Shown piece by piece: positions 10,148 through 25,100 of a stretch of DNA of 64,000 nt. The DNA comes from Rhineura floridana. Lineage: Eukaryota > Chordata > Lepidosauria > Squamata > Rhineuridae. The translations under genes were made by a program, and so were the position numbers. Position 1 is the stretch's first letter. Every line of letters begins with the position of its first letter. The notes under the pieces were generated by a model. That model was not told where the DNA came from, made no database searches, and saw nothing but the letters and a program-made list of their open reading frames with translations. Location of the stretch: contig NC_084485.1 of NCBI RefSeq assembly GCF_030035675.1, positions 91,904,838 through 91,968,837 on the forward strand. The letters are read 5' to 3'.

Positions 10148-13100
10148 GTAAGTTTGCAAGGAGTTCAGCCTCTGCTGCTGCCGCCACAACTAACCAACGA
10201 GTCATCTTGGCATGCCTGCATGACGGACGGGGAGGGAGAATGCATATTTTAACCTGGCCTGACCGGTGTAGCGAATGTCGTTCGGGGCGCGTTGCTTCTA
10301 CGGTTCTGTAATGCTCTATTAAAACAAAACGTTTGCAGCAGTCGGGTCTCTTTTCTGCTTGTGTGTGTTTGAGATGTGCCTTCCGACCAGGGTATCTTGC
10401 TGCGTATACGTGGCAGGCAGGGAAGACGGCGCCTTCCCTTCCATTCACTCGGAATGGGAACTGCTGGCGATACAACTGGAAGGCACATGGTTGGGATCCA
10501 TGCAGGTTTTTTCTTTACTTAATATTCACAGATCTACATTGCAAGATGTTCGTGGAATGGAAAAAGGGCAGCGGCGGAGGAATTGTTAGCGTGCCAATGA
10601 AAAGCAGTTTGTAATTTTACAACCATTTCAAACTACCGCTGCTCTTTTAAATTCTAACGCTGGTATGTTAAGTGATGCAGACAGTTACCGGAAGAAGATG
10701 CGCTAGACAGCTGCTGGTTCCTCCCCAATGATGTCTTCTAATTTATCTGTTTTAGATATTAACGGTGGTAATTATGTTCTTTTCCTGAAGATCTGAACGA
10801 AGGGGTATCCCGTTAGGTTCCAATCAGAATAGACCTATTGAAATGAATGAACCAAAGTTAGTTATGCTGATTCATTTCAGTGGGTCTACTTTAAGTGCGC
10901 TTAATGTTAGCTGCAACCCTTACTTCATGCTCTTAAAAAGTGCTTAACAGGTAGCACCAAGGAAACATGTTTGCATACTGTTAACAAAAAATGTATACTG
11001 GTGGAAACCATGAAGATCTCATGGCTTCTGTATAGAGTTCATGCCCTATGTTATATGAGCAGTTTGTTTTTCTTCATGATCCCAACCATGAAGTTCCAAA
11101 CGTCACTAATTTCTGATAGATTAGATACTGAGGGTAGAGTCACACTCCACTGAGAAATATCTCTACACCAACTCCATTGACTTATTGTGCAGCTCCTGTT
11201 CATTTCAATGGGGCTTATGCAGGAACATTTGTCAGTGGATTATTCCCATGTGGCATCTAGCTAGGAACTGAAGAGTAATATGAAAAATACCGTACCTTAC
11301 CATCTGAAACAGAATAAGGTTTTCATGAACTGCACAAACAACTCCCGCTATCTAATCAATGCAGATAGGTAAAGCAATTAGAACTTTGCTTTTATCAGTC
11401 ACAAAGTAAAATAGTTCTCAGAGGAGAGTGCCCTAACTTACAGGAAGACATAGACGTCATGCTGGCTCACACGCACGCACACACCCACTGACACCCTCCT
11501 CTGGAGGAAAAAACCGAATAGAGATGAACATTATTTTGGGCACTGATTATGTACAATGAGGTGGTGCTGGGAGACTGTCATTCGACAGTATGGCCTTTGG
11601 AATTCTGCAAGGCTCCATTCCCCCCCTCCCATGCTATTTAATATCTACATGGAACCGTTGGGAGCAGCCATCCGAGGATGTGAGCTGGGCTGCCAACAGT
11701 ATGCAGTTGATACCCAGCTCTACATAGCGGTCACATCAGATCCTGAGCATGCAGCGCAGATGCTGGATTGGGGGCTGCAGGCTGTAATGGGCTGGATGTC
11801 GGTGAACAAGCTGAAATTAAATCCGGGCAAGACAGAAATGTTAACCAGAATTGGGGTTGTTGGCCCACTCTGGATCAGGTTGCACTCCCCATGAAGGAGA
11901 GGGTCCGCAGTCTGGGGATCCTTCTGGGTTTGGCGTTGCTGCTAGAAGATCAGGTGGCGGTGGTGGTGCGGGGAGGCTTTCGCTCAGCTTCAGCTGTTGT
12001 GCCAGCTGCATCCCTGTCTTGGACTCTCAGATCTGACCACCTTCACCCATGCCCTAGTCACCTCGCGTTTGGATTACTGTAATGTGCTCTATGTAGGGTT
12101 GCCTTTGAAGACTACTCAGAAGCTTCAGCTGGTTCAAAATGCAGCTGCCAGGATGTTAGCTAGAAAGAGCCACTTTGAGCGCATTATCCTGGGCTAAAAG
12201 AGCCATATTGGCTCCCAGTTAGCTTCCGAGTACAATTCAAGGTACTGGTTTTGATCTTTAAAGCCCTAAACGGTTTGGGACCTAGGTATCGTGTCTGCCC
12301 GCCTTCCCCTATTAGTCATGTCCATCTCACGAGAGCCAGGAAAGAGGGCCTGTTACAAGTACTTACTATATCTGAAGCCTGATTGGTGAATACTTGCAAC
12401 AGATTTCTCTGTCATGGCTCCTAGACTGTGGAATATCCTCTCCTGTGAGGTAAGATCAGCCCCCTCTCTTCCTGTTTTTAGATGGCTGCCGAAGACCCAT
12501 ATTTTTATGCAAGCATTTGGTTAAATTTTTACCCTTTATGCAATTATACTGATGTTTTTAAGGATTTTATGGATTTGTTTATGTATGGGACTTTTTGGTA
12601 TGTTTTTGTATTGTTGTATCTCTGTATGGTTTTATGTATGCCTTGTATCTTTAAATCTATGTAATCCTGCCTCGGGATCCACATTCCGGGTAAGAGGCGG
12701 ATAACTATTTTTATTTTTTTTAAGAATTCATAAAAGTCAAGGATTGTGACCCCATCTGTGGATGACCATAAAGGGGGGGGGAGTACTGTAATTTATCAAT
12801 CTATGAGTAATAAACACTTACCCAGTGTGAACAGCCTTCTTGAGTCAAACCAACAACTTCATATTGACCAATATCTGGCATTCAGCTCCAGATGATGGAG
12901 GGAAAAGGTATGTCATAGCAAGAATCAGGATTCAGTCCCTCTAATGCCATACAGTGGCTATTCTGAAGTGCACTGCATTTTGCTTTTGCCATTTGTGGAT
13001 GGCTTCTAAAATCTACTGTGGATGCTTACATAGTGGGCTGGTTCACATGTAATGCTAAGCCAAACCATGGCTAAGTGTGAACACATGAGCAGGCAGGTAC

Positions 13101-16100
13101 AGTAAACATTCTGGCTGCCTTGCTCCTCCCCCATTCCAACTGCTGCCATGCTAACTGTAGCTAAGTCCAGGTTTGCCTTAGCATAATAATAATTTTATTT
13201 TTGTCATCCACCTCTCATCCAGGTCCAGATTACATAGATTTAAAAATACAAAGCATACATAAAATCATACAGAGATTTGAAAATCAAAAATACATAAACA
13301 AATTCATAAAACCCTTTAAAACATCAGTACAATGGCACAAGGTTGCGTCTGAACCTGGGCTCATGGTTTGTCTCACTCCTGGCAAACCATAAATTGTAGC
13401 AATGGTTTGGCTCAGCATTATGTGCAACCTAGCCAATGGCCATTCTGTGTCCATTCCAATGGATATTCTGAAATTCAATGTGTCCCAAAATTTCAATAGC
13501 TATTTTGTGTCCTCATTTTGTCAATGCTTCAACCGGATACTTTTCTATAGCTTTGCTAAAATACTTACATTTCCACAGGATCCTAAAGTTTAGTGGCTTT
13601 GGTAAATGGCTGTTGGAGAAAATGCAGCAGCAATGGGAGATAAGAACCCCATCCTTTTCTGCTTATTTTTTTTTTAGAACTTGGTTATACTATTGCCTAT
13701 TTAAATACTACTTTCTATAGGTAAAAGTATGGGGGGAAAGTATTAAAAATAAATGTTATTTTTATAACCCCTGTTGTAACAGTCCCCACCATTGTATCGC
13801 CTATTCTAGCCTTTGCCAACCTAGTGCCCTCCAAATGTTTTGGACTGCAACTGGCATCAGTCCCAGCCAAGACAGCCTGGTGGGGCTATGGCTGATGAGA
13901 GCTGTATTCCAAGACATCTGGAGAGCAAAGGCTCCTTTTTCCCACCTCTGTCTATGCTGTTATAGTTTAGGTGGTCAGAACATTGACAACAAATGTTCTC
14001 ACCCCCTGAACTATCTGTAAAGACAAGATTGCACTTACGTTTAGTGTAATTACAGTTGCCCCTTTTCCTGGGTACAGACAACTGGTTTTACATCCAAATT
14101 AATTCTTTGCTTTAGTTTCATCCTAGTGTAGGTATTGCTCCCTGTTTTAATTACCCACATGCCCTCTGGACATTTTTGGAACAGCGCAGTGTGAAATGCT
14201 TGCACTGTACACTAGGTGGCACACTTGATTGACATTGTAAATCACAACTTTGATGTGATAAGGACATTGGTGGATAATTGTGTTGGCTCTTCATCTGTTT
14301 TCAGAAGCTAGAAAAGGTACGTTGCACACTGACCCTAGGCTGCTTAATATTGCAAATGACTGAGATATCACAAATGGGTAGTTCGTGACCTTTTTAAAAA
14401 CTTGTTGGATTTTCTTCACAAAAGGTAAATCTGGCATTTTGATGCCAATATTGTCTTATGGATGTTGCAAAAAACTAGTATGCATGTTAAGCACCTATCC
14501 CACAATAAACATATGTCTGGAAGCAGCTTAACACCTAAGGCTCCGAGGGACAGGAATCTAAGGGACAGGGTCAATTCATCTGAAGGAGAAGAACTTGGGC
14601 TTTGCATTTGTGCTTGGATGTCTACATTGTTCAGTATAACCAGTAAAAACACTGTGTCAATTTAAACTGGAAATTTGCCATCTAGAAACAGAGTGCCTTG
14701 CATGGGCCTTCATGCTTCTGCAAAATTCACATATGAGCAAAAACTTTATGTCTCTCATTTTATCCCTGGGAAGAAAATTCATATGAGATCTTGTAATACA
14801 TAATCTATTGAAAATAGCAGGGTTTTTTTTTTATGCAGCATTGACAAAAGCCAGTCCCGTCTCTGGCTTGGGAGTATTTCTGCATTTACACTACCCTTAT
14901 GAGCATGTCCAGGCAGAAGATTCTCATGCTCTTAGTCCAGCATCATAGCTGGCTTTTTCCAGGCCCTAAGCAGCGGTAACGCAGCCGAAGCTCTGCTCAT
15001 GGCCGGAGTTCGATTCCAATGGAAGGAGGAAGTTGAATCTCCGGTAAAAGGGGTCGAGGTCCACTCAGCCTTCCATCCATCCATGGTCGGTAAAATGAGT
15101 ACCCGGCATATGCTGGGGGGGTAAAGAAAGGCCGGGGAAGGAACTGGCAATCCCACCCCATATATATGGTCTGCCTAGTAAACGTCACAAGACGTCACCC
15201 TAAGAGTTGGAAACGACTCGCACTACAAGTGCGGGGACACCTTTACCTTTACCTTTTGGGGCCATCTGAACGTGGACCACACTGGGAAATGGAAGGTATT
15301 GAAGGCCTCATATTAATACAAGAAGTTGGGAGCTTCCAGAGTTATTCAATTATGACAAAGACAAGTATATGCACAGAGAGCAGTGATTCCAGGAATAAGC
15401 AATTTATAGGTGGCATCCCTCCAGAAATATTTCCCACTACACCTTCTGTGATAAGCAAAAATAGCATAACTGCATGAACCACAACAAAGCAATTGTCATC
15501 TCAATAAGTGAAGGTCTCAGTCTGAATTTATAAGTGTTAAGCCTGCAGGTGGTTTAAAATAATAGATCTCTCTTCCCCACACCTCCCCCTAATTTCCAAT
15601 CTAGATGTTATTGAAACTTTTCCAGCCAATAGGCCTATAATCAGTTTTGCCATAAGAGCTTGCCCTGGAATAGTAGGATTTTTTTTTTAGTCTTGCTTTA
15701 CTAACGATGGCCTCAGCCACCACTTTACTGTCCACCAGATTAATTATTCTAGAGTCACCCCATGCACTGTTTTGGTTCAACCATTTATTTATTTATTTAT
15801 TTATTAAATTTATACCCCGCCTTATGGCCCAAAGGCCCTCAAGGCGGCTTACAAAAAAACACACGAACATAATACATCAATAAAACATAATAATCAATAA
15901 AATAATACAGTTCTCAAAATTAAATAACAATTCTCAAAATTAAATAACAAATAACATTTGCAGTAACTAACTATAAAATAAGGTGATTCCCACATCATAA
16001 CGTAACAGTCAGAAAAATAAATAAAAACAAAACAGAACAAAGCAGTAAAAACAAAGAATCTTCCATGGTCTTCTTCTCCAAAGTAACCTCAAGGCGACTC

Positions 16101-19100
16101 CAAGTGCGACGCTAAGTTAGCACTTTGCGCGACACCGGGCGCTGCCTCAGGCAGCCCCTCTCCTTTATATACCTGGAGCAGAGAAAAAACAGGATGGCAG
16201 AGTTGTGGAGTAAGTGTCCACAGCTGCAGCAGCATACAGAGTGTCTCAAACACAGCATCCTTCCACACACACACACTTGCTCCCTTTTATCCTGAAATAT
16301 GTCCAAAGCAATTTTAAAAAATCCTTGTGCATTTTGCTACTCAGGTAGCTTCTTTATACTTCTTCGGGTGCATGGCAAACAAACTCCCCACTTTGTTGTC
16401 TGTTTTGATCTGTGCAGAGCCAAAATGCAGAGTGCAGCTGTTTGTTTTTGTTGCACACCCATCAGGATAAAAACTGTTTGCAAGTGTGGCCATTCCTAAC
16501 TGATGCCCTGTATGATGGAGGGGAAACCTTTGGACCCCCAGATGCAACTCACATCATCCCTTGCCACTGGCTATACTGACTAGGCTGATGGGAATTAAGA
16601 GTCCAACAGCTGGGGGGCCATAGGTTACTCACCCCTATCCTGTGTGAAGAGATGCTTCCAAACTGGGGATGGCAAAGAGAGGCTGAAAAGGTCTAAGTTC
16701 TGGATCTAAGTTCCATGGGTTTTAAAAGAGAACATAGAGGTCTGTTTTAGTCCAGATTTAAAAAATGCCATCACTCAGAAAAAAGGCAAAGGCAGTTATT
16801 GTAAAGGTGTCATGGCTCACAACAAGGGTGGATATTGTTACAGTGCAAATAAAACACTAGCTAACACTCCACATCTTTGGCTCCTCTTAAAACTTGTAGT
16901 TGCTTGTTTAGTTATATTATCTTTTAACTGTCCAAAAAGCTGTTAGCCTACATGGGACTCTCAGGAAGTTTCCCATTCAGATATTGATCTGATCCCGATA
17001 CCCTTAGCTTTAGAAATGAAACTACAGCGCCTAGTAAAATCTTCTTAAATTTATCTAAGCATTGGTAGCAACATTGGTCCCATGAACAAGAAACTAAGAG
17101 CAAATGAGTGTGTGTGTGTGTGTGTTGTGTGTGTGTGAGAGAGAGAGGGGGGGAAATGTGTTTTACACGCACACACAGGTCCTGCAACAAGATGTTGCAG
17201 AGTGGAGTGCTCCAGCCGCTTGGTTCCATTCATCTCCCATTTTTCTGTTCCCCTCACACACACACTGTATGCCCACTGAGCATGCTCATCGATCTGCTTT
17301 AGTTTTCTTTCCTCCCTTGGTTTTTTTTTCTTAAATATTTTTATTCTACTCCAAGCCTGCTGATAGCTCCCTCTTGTGTGTGGTGATGCCATTTTGGTTA
17401 CATAAGTGTATTGTAGGAAATTCAAAAAGGCCAGAGACAAATGCTTGAATCTTCTTTATTCCAGCAACTCACTCAGAACTTTAACTACCAAACTCCACAC
17501 TTTCCCCCCAAACACTCCAACCCCACCTTCTCTGTTCTATTCCTCCCAGGACCTTTTCATGTCTTTTAGTACAAATCCCAATATGCAATTTACCTAGCAC
17601 AATATCACAATAAGAAATGGCACTCACAATCTAAACCTTGAAAAATAGAGGGAAATGTGTGTCATGCTGACCTCCTACTCTTGAAAATGTACCACTATAC
17701 CACCACTAATTAATTCATACATTTATGCCATCTTAAAAGGACCAGCTCAGGACTTCATGGCCTCCATGACTACCATGGCACTGTCTCAGTTTTTTATTGG
17801 CCTGACACATAGAGCAGGTCATACACTTGATATAGTTCTTGCATTAAGGTGTGAAAGGGTGGGTTAAAGAAATCCCATTATCGTGGTTAGTTCATTTCCT
17901 GGAAAGGTTTGGTCTCATGGCAGGAGTTTCCTCCTGCAGTGGTGGGGACCCATTAAAATGTTCCATACCCAGAAACTTATGGAACCCACATGATTCCTGA
18001 ATGCTCTGGGGAATTTTGTGCAGATGGGGCTAGTGATCCAGTTGAGGCCCTAGTCTAGGTATGGAATGGTGAGCTGCATAGGGCCATCAACAAACTCATT
18101 CTTCAGTGCCCTTTCTGGCAGTATGGAGTCCATATATCTCCTTTGCAATTTGGAGGACTGACAGTGAGGTAGGGTCTGACAATGGTTGAAGTGCAAATTG
18201 TGTAAGATTCACCATGAAGACAACCAATCACGTTAGAGCACACGATTGTGCCTGTTGCATGGTGCTGAAGGCCATGAAGAAAGCTTATTTCAGCATCTCC
18301 ATCGCATCCTTGAGTAGTATCTGGCAGAATTTGTCTCAGGGATTATTAGCACTATAACCCTCAGAAACCTGCTGGGACAACTTTGCAAGGCATTTTGCCT
18401 CTGTGATGAATTGGACGCCGTTGTTGTGATAGGTTCAGATGAGGTGCCTGATGCACCAGCTAGTGTAGTTTGGTGAGATCAGTTTAAGGTTTTGAGGCCT
18501 GGGAATGTGGACAAAGTGTTTGCAGCAGTTCATGTGCCCTCTTGACCCTTACCCATCATGGCTGATTCAAGTAAGCCAGGAGGGATTGACTGAGTGGGTC
18601 TAGAATGTGGCAAATTGCATTTTTACATGGGAAAGTGGTGCCTTCTACTTGTAAAGAGATGATAGTATAAAAAATATCCACCCTGGAACCAGGGATGTAT
18701 GATTACTATATCCCAGCTGCAAATACTCCCTTTTGGGGGAAGGTGCTTGAGAGGGTGGTGGCAGCTCAGCTCCAGGCAATGATTATCTGGATCCATACCA
18801 GTCTGGATTCAGGCCTGGAGTTGGGACAAAATTGGCCTTCGTTGCCCAGATGGATGACCTTTCATCAGGAGGAGGACAAGGGGAGTGTGTCCTGCCTGAA
18901 GCTGAGGAATTCAGACGGTTCTGTGAGTTTTTTTCTTTTTATTAAAGTGATAAAGATATCAGCATGCTGCAGGATGGGCTCTAAGGAAAATAGCCACTTC
19001 AACGCCTCAAACGCCTGTTGGGCTGCCTAAGTCCAGCAAAGGGCCCAGAACCTTTTAGACAGTCAGTGAGTGGGGTGGTCTCATTCGAGAAGGTGGCAAT

Positions 19101-22100
19101 GAAATGGAGGTAAGAGTTAACGAAGCCCAAGAAACGCTGTAGATCCTTCTTAGTTCTAAGTGGGTGCCAAGAGAGCACACAGCGCACCTTCTCCAGATTA
19201 ATCTCAACTCCCACGGGAGAGATGCAGTAGCCCAGGAATTCCAAGGTGTTTCAGTCAAACCCACACTTCTCTAGCCTGGCGTACAGGTGATTCTAATACC
19301 GCCTTCACATGGGCCTCATGCTGCTCAGTGGAATCAGAGTAAATAAGAATGTCATCTAAATAGACTATCATGAAGCAGTCCAAATAGTCCCCAAAAGTGT
19401 CATTCATAAAATTCTGGAAGACAGCTGGTGCATTCAACAAGCCAAAAGGCATCACTAAATATTCAAAGTGTCCATAATGGGTCTTGAAGGCAGTCTTCCA
19501 CTCATCCCCCTCCTTTATTCAGACCAAACTGTATGCTCCGTGTAAATCCAGCTTGGTGTAGATTTTCTCCAATCATAGGCACTCCAACATCTCACTGATA
19601 CGAGGCAAGGGGTGATCTTGTTCAACGCCCTGTAATCCTGACAAGGCCATAGCTCACCATTCTTCTTGAGAAACAGCAAGGGAGCACCGTCAGGGGACTT
19701 GGATGGACGTATGAACCCATATTTCAAGTTGGTATCCAGGAATTCCCTCAGTCCTGCCAGCTCTGGTTCTGACTGGGAATAGATGCACCCTGAAGGAATG
19801 CTAGCCCCCGGTAACAAGTCTATAGCACAGTCATATGGGCGGTGGGGGAGCAACATGTTCTTGCTGAACATGTCTTTAAAGCCTTGATACTTTTTCAGGC
19901 AATCCTCTGTCAGGGAGGTAGCTGCCAACGTGACATTTTCAGATTGCTTGGGGGGCTGACAATGCTGCTCACAAAAGTCTGATTGCAACTTGACAGTGGC
20001 TTCTTTCCACAAGATGACAGGATCATCCTGAGTCAGCCAAGTCATCCCCAACACCACTGGGAAGCGGGGCAGCACTGCCAGGTAAAATTACATCATTTCC
20101 ATGTGGCCTGGTAGCTCCTTTCTCAGAGGCTTGGTGGCTTTATTGACAGACTCTGACTTCAGTGGTCGGCTGTCTATGGTCTCCATGGATAACGGCGTCT
20201 CGAGTTCTAAGGTTGGCACATGGTGTTGTTTTGCAAATCCAAATCCATAAAGTTGGTGGAAGTGCCTGAATCCAGCATGGCATAAACTTGGAGAGCTGGA
20301 CCTTTGGGCACGCTGAAGTGAATGCGTAAATGCAAGGCAGATCTTGGCTGTAAAGGTTGTTCTTGAGGTCAATTGCTTGCGGTCAATCCTAGCTCTCAGA
20401 CTTCTACAAGGGCTGGGATTTGGAGTTTTCCTGCACAGGAGCCTTTTCCAATTTAGATGGACAGGACTTGGCCAGGTGTCCAGCCTTCCTGCAGTACAAA
20501 CACAGCCCCTTCCTTCTATGCTTCTCCTTCTCTGCCTCTGTCAGACGCGGTTGCACCACTCCTATTTGCTTGGGCTCCACCCCCAGAGGCAGTGAGGTTC
20601 CCACGCTGGGGGGAATGCAGCCGCAAGAAAGCAGTATGGGGGCCAGGGAACATGCCGACTCAGCCTTGCGCTCCTGACAGCGACCTTCAAGCCAGCTGTC
20701 TATCTGCAGGCACAATTGGACCAGCTCAGTGAAAGTGCTCTGTTGTGAGGCTCTCGCCAGCTTATACAGAACCTCTGCACTGAGTCCGTGTTGGTACAAA
20801 TACATTAAGCCAAAGTCATTAAAGTCCGTTTCTTGGGCCAGGATGCAAAAGTCATTAGTATAGGTCCCCACTAAGTTTTTCCCCATGCTTCAGGTTCCTC
20901 AGCTGGCAGGACACAGTCTCTTTCTGCTGGGGGTCTCGAAAGATCTCGGCCATGGTGTAGATGAAGGCATTATACTGGGCCAGGACAGGGTCGTTCCAGA
21001 GCAATAACGGTGTAGCCCACTGGGCAGCTTCTCCCTCCAGGAGGCTGATGGCAAATGCCACCTTCATGTCATCAATGGGGAACTCTGACTGTCACACTCG
21101 CACGTAAAGCTCACACTGGGCTAGGAATGTGGAGAAGTGCTCTACTTTCCCTCCATATTGGGCTGGCATTCCCACCTGGTACTTGATTCTGGGTGCTGGT
21201 TGGGGCTGAGTGGCTCCCTGTACTTGCTGCGTGAGGATCCCGTGGTTCACTAGCTGAGCCATCTGGAGGAGCAAGGCTTGATTCTTTGCTGGCAGAGACT
21301 GGGTTTCGGCTTGAAGGCTCTGAACTTCAGTAAACAAGGCTTGCAAGGCTCCATGGATGTCCTCCCCTGCTCCACCACTTGCTTCCATTTGTTCTATCAT
21401 GAAGGCGTTGAAGGGAGAAGGTGGTGGCTGAGTCAGACTGTCCTGCCTGAAGCTAAGGAATTCAGACTCGGATGGTTCTGTGAGTTTTTCTGTTTGTGAG
21501 TCTCTTTTCTCTGTGAGTCGTAAAACTTACTACACTTTCTAGGAACTTTTGCCCTGTCTAACTCTAACTAAGCATCTCTTCTCAGCTACAGACATTGACT
21601 CAGTAAACATCAACTCTGATGAGTTTTTGATGCTCACTGAAGACTGATTTGTTCATCCAGGCATTGACTAGACATTAATGCCAACCTTGTAGTATTGTCT
21701 ACCTTACAGTGGATGTGGTTGCATTTATTAGTTACTCTATTTTTGTATGAATTTTAGTGAGAATGTATTTCTATAGTTGTGAATTGCCCTGGATTTTTTT
21801 TTTAATACAGAGTGGAATTTATAAATGTTTTACATAAATATATAAATACATGTCCTTCACAGTGTTATTTTCCCTTCAGGTATCCTTAGTTGTCAATGTT
21901 GCAAGTGAGTGTGGCTACACTGACAGCCACTACAAAGCCCTGCAACAGCTTCAGAGAGATCTTGGCTCATATCATTTTAATGTGCTGGCCTTCCCTTGTA
22001 ATCAGTTTGGACTGCAAGAACCAAATACTAACAAAGAAATCGAGAATTTTGCCAGGAAAACATATGGAGTCTCCTTTCCCATGTTCAGCAAGATAGCAGT

Positions 22101-25100
22101 CAAAGGGACTGGGACAAATCCAGCCTTTAAATATTTAATTGGTGAGTACAGCAGACACTAAAACAGCTAGCTTTGAATGGCTTTACCCTGAAAACTGTAG
22201 ATGATTTATGACAGCAAACAATACCATGTCAGATTGCGGGGGGGGGGGAAGAGGGCACAGCAAGGTTGGCAACATTCAGCAAGGTCTAAGGGCCAACTCT
22301 TTGACACATTAAATATTATATTGTGAAAAAGCAATCTGTTTTAGGAGCATTAGTTATGATTATTTTCTATCTCCCAGGAACTCAGTAGGATCTCAGTTGA
22401 GGTTTAATTGTGTTGTCCTTCAAATTAAAGTAGCAAAGAAATTTCTGAATCACAGACAACTTAAACAGGGGTGTGAGTGTGGATGGCCTCCTCTACAGGT
22501 TTCACTTAAACTTTTCCAGATATTGTTTGTGCAATTTTTTGAGTGTGGGCAGCAGTTGGAGCTTGTGCCTCCTAGGGTGCTTCCAGATGACCTGTTTACT
22601 GAGTATTCATCCTGATTAGATTAGACGGTGTTACATCACAGCATGTGATTATTCCACACTTTGCAGTGCATTTCCCTATCACCCAGAGCTTGGAAGATTA
22701 CTTTTAAAAAGTAATAAATTACAGTTACAATTACTTGGCCCAAAAAAGTAGTAATTACCGTTACAATTACAATTGCTCTGAAAGTAACTGATTACTTTAC
22801 TTTTTCTCAAAAGTAATCACTACAATTACATTTCAGTTACTTTTTTAAAAAAACTCCTACAAGGTGCTGGCCTTGGCTGCTGCACATCTAAGAAGCCTAA
22901 AACAATATTAAAAATAAACACACACACACAGGGGGTAGTAGAATAAAAAAAATTATCCATAAGATTAACATAATGGCATAACAGAATCTCACATCCCCCC
23001 CAAGCAATGAAGATACCCCAACTCTTGAAATCAAATTTTACACTTGAAATGCTTTTATAATATGTTTCTGTTATGTCTCAAAAGAACAAGATGCTCAAAG
23101 AGCATGTCAGACAAGGAATGTCTTTTTACAGTCATTACGTTGCCACCAGTACTGAACAGGCGTTCTACTGCGGTGCATGAAGGCATGCCTGTGTTGTGCT
23201 GCAAAAAACACCGCAGCACACGTGGAAAGCCATGGAGTGATGACACTTCCCTGCTGGGAGACCTCAGGTACCTCACCAGTTCCTCCTCAACAGTGTCCAC
23301 TGCTGACTTCTTGCCCTGGGGCAGAAACTTAAAGAAGTCATCTTCTAAGTCATCTCCTTCCTGGTCTTTATCTGAAGACTGATCACTGTCCTCATTAAGT
23401 ACACCCATCTTTATTTCAGCTTTCAACAAGGCTTCCATTGTGTATCTAAGAAAGAGAGAGGATATGTTAACACATATATGTTAGGAAACCATCATCTGCT
23501 CTTCATTTCCTGATGCTTGTCATGTCCCCTGGTTCAGGGTCCAGCCTGAGCCTGTGGATGATGACATGGAAGGTAGGAAGGTGACCAAGTCACCACACTC
23601 ATGGGGCAGCACAGCAGACCCTTAAGGATTACCTGCAGCAACCCAAGGTTGTGATGAGGAGCCCCAGGAAGAAAAGGTCCAGCCCCTGCCTACCACCTTA
23701 AGCCCTCTGATGCCTCCCTTGAGACAACATTTCCCTTGGAGTAATCCACCCAAAGGGCTTCCCTAATGTTCTTACTTGTTGGTATGGGTGGTGGCCTGAC
23801 ACGATTCCAGCCGATCTAGTTTGAAGCAAGGGTGTACGCAGGCTGCCAGAAGAAGCAGATCCCTGCCAGATCCCCACCTCTCAAGGGTTGTCTGCTGCTG
23901 CTTCAGCATTTTGGGAGGAGGGGTGTCATGCATTGGTTCAGGAAGGCTGTGGGCAACTGGCACTGCTTCATGCCCTCCTCCTCCTCGTGCACAGGGCCTC
24001 CTTTCTGAACCTCACTTTCTAGTTTTGCCTCCTCAGGATCAACAAGCTGTGACTCAAGTGGCCGCACTAACTGACTGCTGCTCTCAGCAGCAAAACCTGC
24101 AACAGGCGTCTCTGTAATAAACAAGAGATAATGCTCCTATATGGGTGAACTTCAGCTGTGATGCGCCCCCATCTCTTCCCCATGCTGCAAGATCCCCCAG
24201 TCAGAGTGGAAGTAAGCAGGTCAATAGCACAATTAAAAGAGATCCTATTTGCTCACTGAATAACCCTGCCTGGGCCAGTCTAACCTACTATCTCACAGGG
24301 TTGTTGTGAGAACAAAATGAGACTAGGGTTCAAATCCCCACATAGCCATGAAGCTCACTGAGTGACCTTGGGCCAGTCACTGCCTCTCAGCCTCATGAAA
24401 ACCCTATTCATAGGGTCACCATAAGTTGGAATCAACTTGAAGGCGGTACATATATTTTTTATTTTGAATATGATGATTATGATAATAAATATGCAGCATT
24501 TCAAATTAATTCTGTATGAGAAGCATTCCATGCCAAGCTTGGAAAACCAAGGATGAGGTATAAAATGTAGACAAAAATACTTTTGACAAAATGCCGTTTA
24601 TATTTTATATATATGAGCCTGGGTAGGGAACATTTAATCTAGCCTACTTGCTTTCAGCAAGAAGGGTTAAGTGCCTTCAGGCTAGGGCAGTCACCAGAAG
24701 GCCACAGCAGAGACAAAGGAGCCTAGTGTTGTGGGGATGTTAGATGGGAGCTTTGGGGAGTAAAGATGGAGGCTCCTGAAGGCTGCAATTCTAAACACAC
24801 TTACTAAGGGATTAAGCCCCATAGAACTCAACAGGACTGACTTCTAAGTAGATATAGTTTGGACTGTGCTGTTGGTAAACCTTGACTAGGGTTCTTCTGC
24901 AAAGACATCCATATCCAAGCAGGGTTGGCAACCCCCTGCCTGGAATACCCTGCCCTTATCTTTTAATGTGGCTGCTCCAAATGTTTTTACAGATTTGACC
25001 CTTTACTTCAGAAAGAGGTCTGAAAAATGAGTAAGAGTAAGAAGTATCTTTTAAAATTGTTCTTTTCAATTCACTCTTGAATGAACATCATACCTAGGGC

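Noticed and set aside
17051-17440. Cys/Val and His/Thr repeat ORFs
   Set aside because: They translate a TG/GA microsatellite.
20344-20732. Plus-strand ORFs over 80 codons
   Set aside because: They are shadows of the antisense gag region of the Ty3/gypsy fossil.
23821-24117. Plus-strand 98-codon ORF in GPX7 intron 2
   Set aside because: Shadow of the hAT transposase exon, which has splice sites and family motifs on the minus strand.
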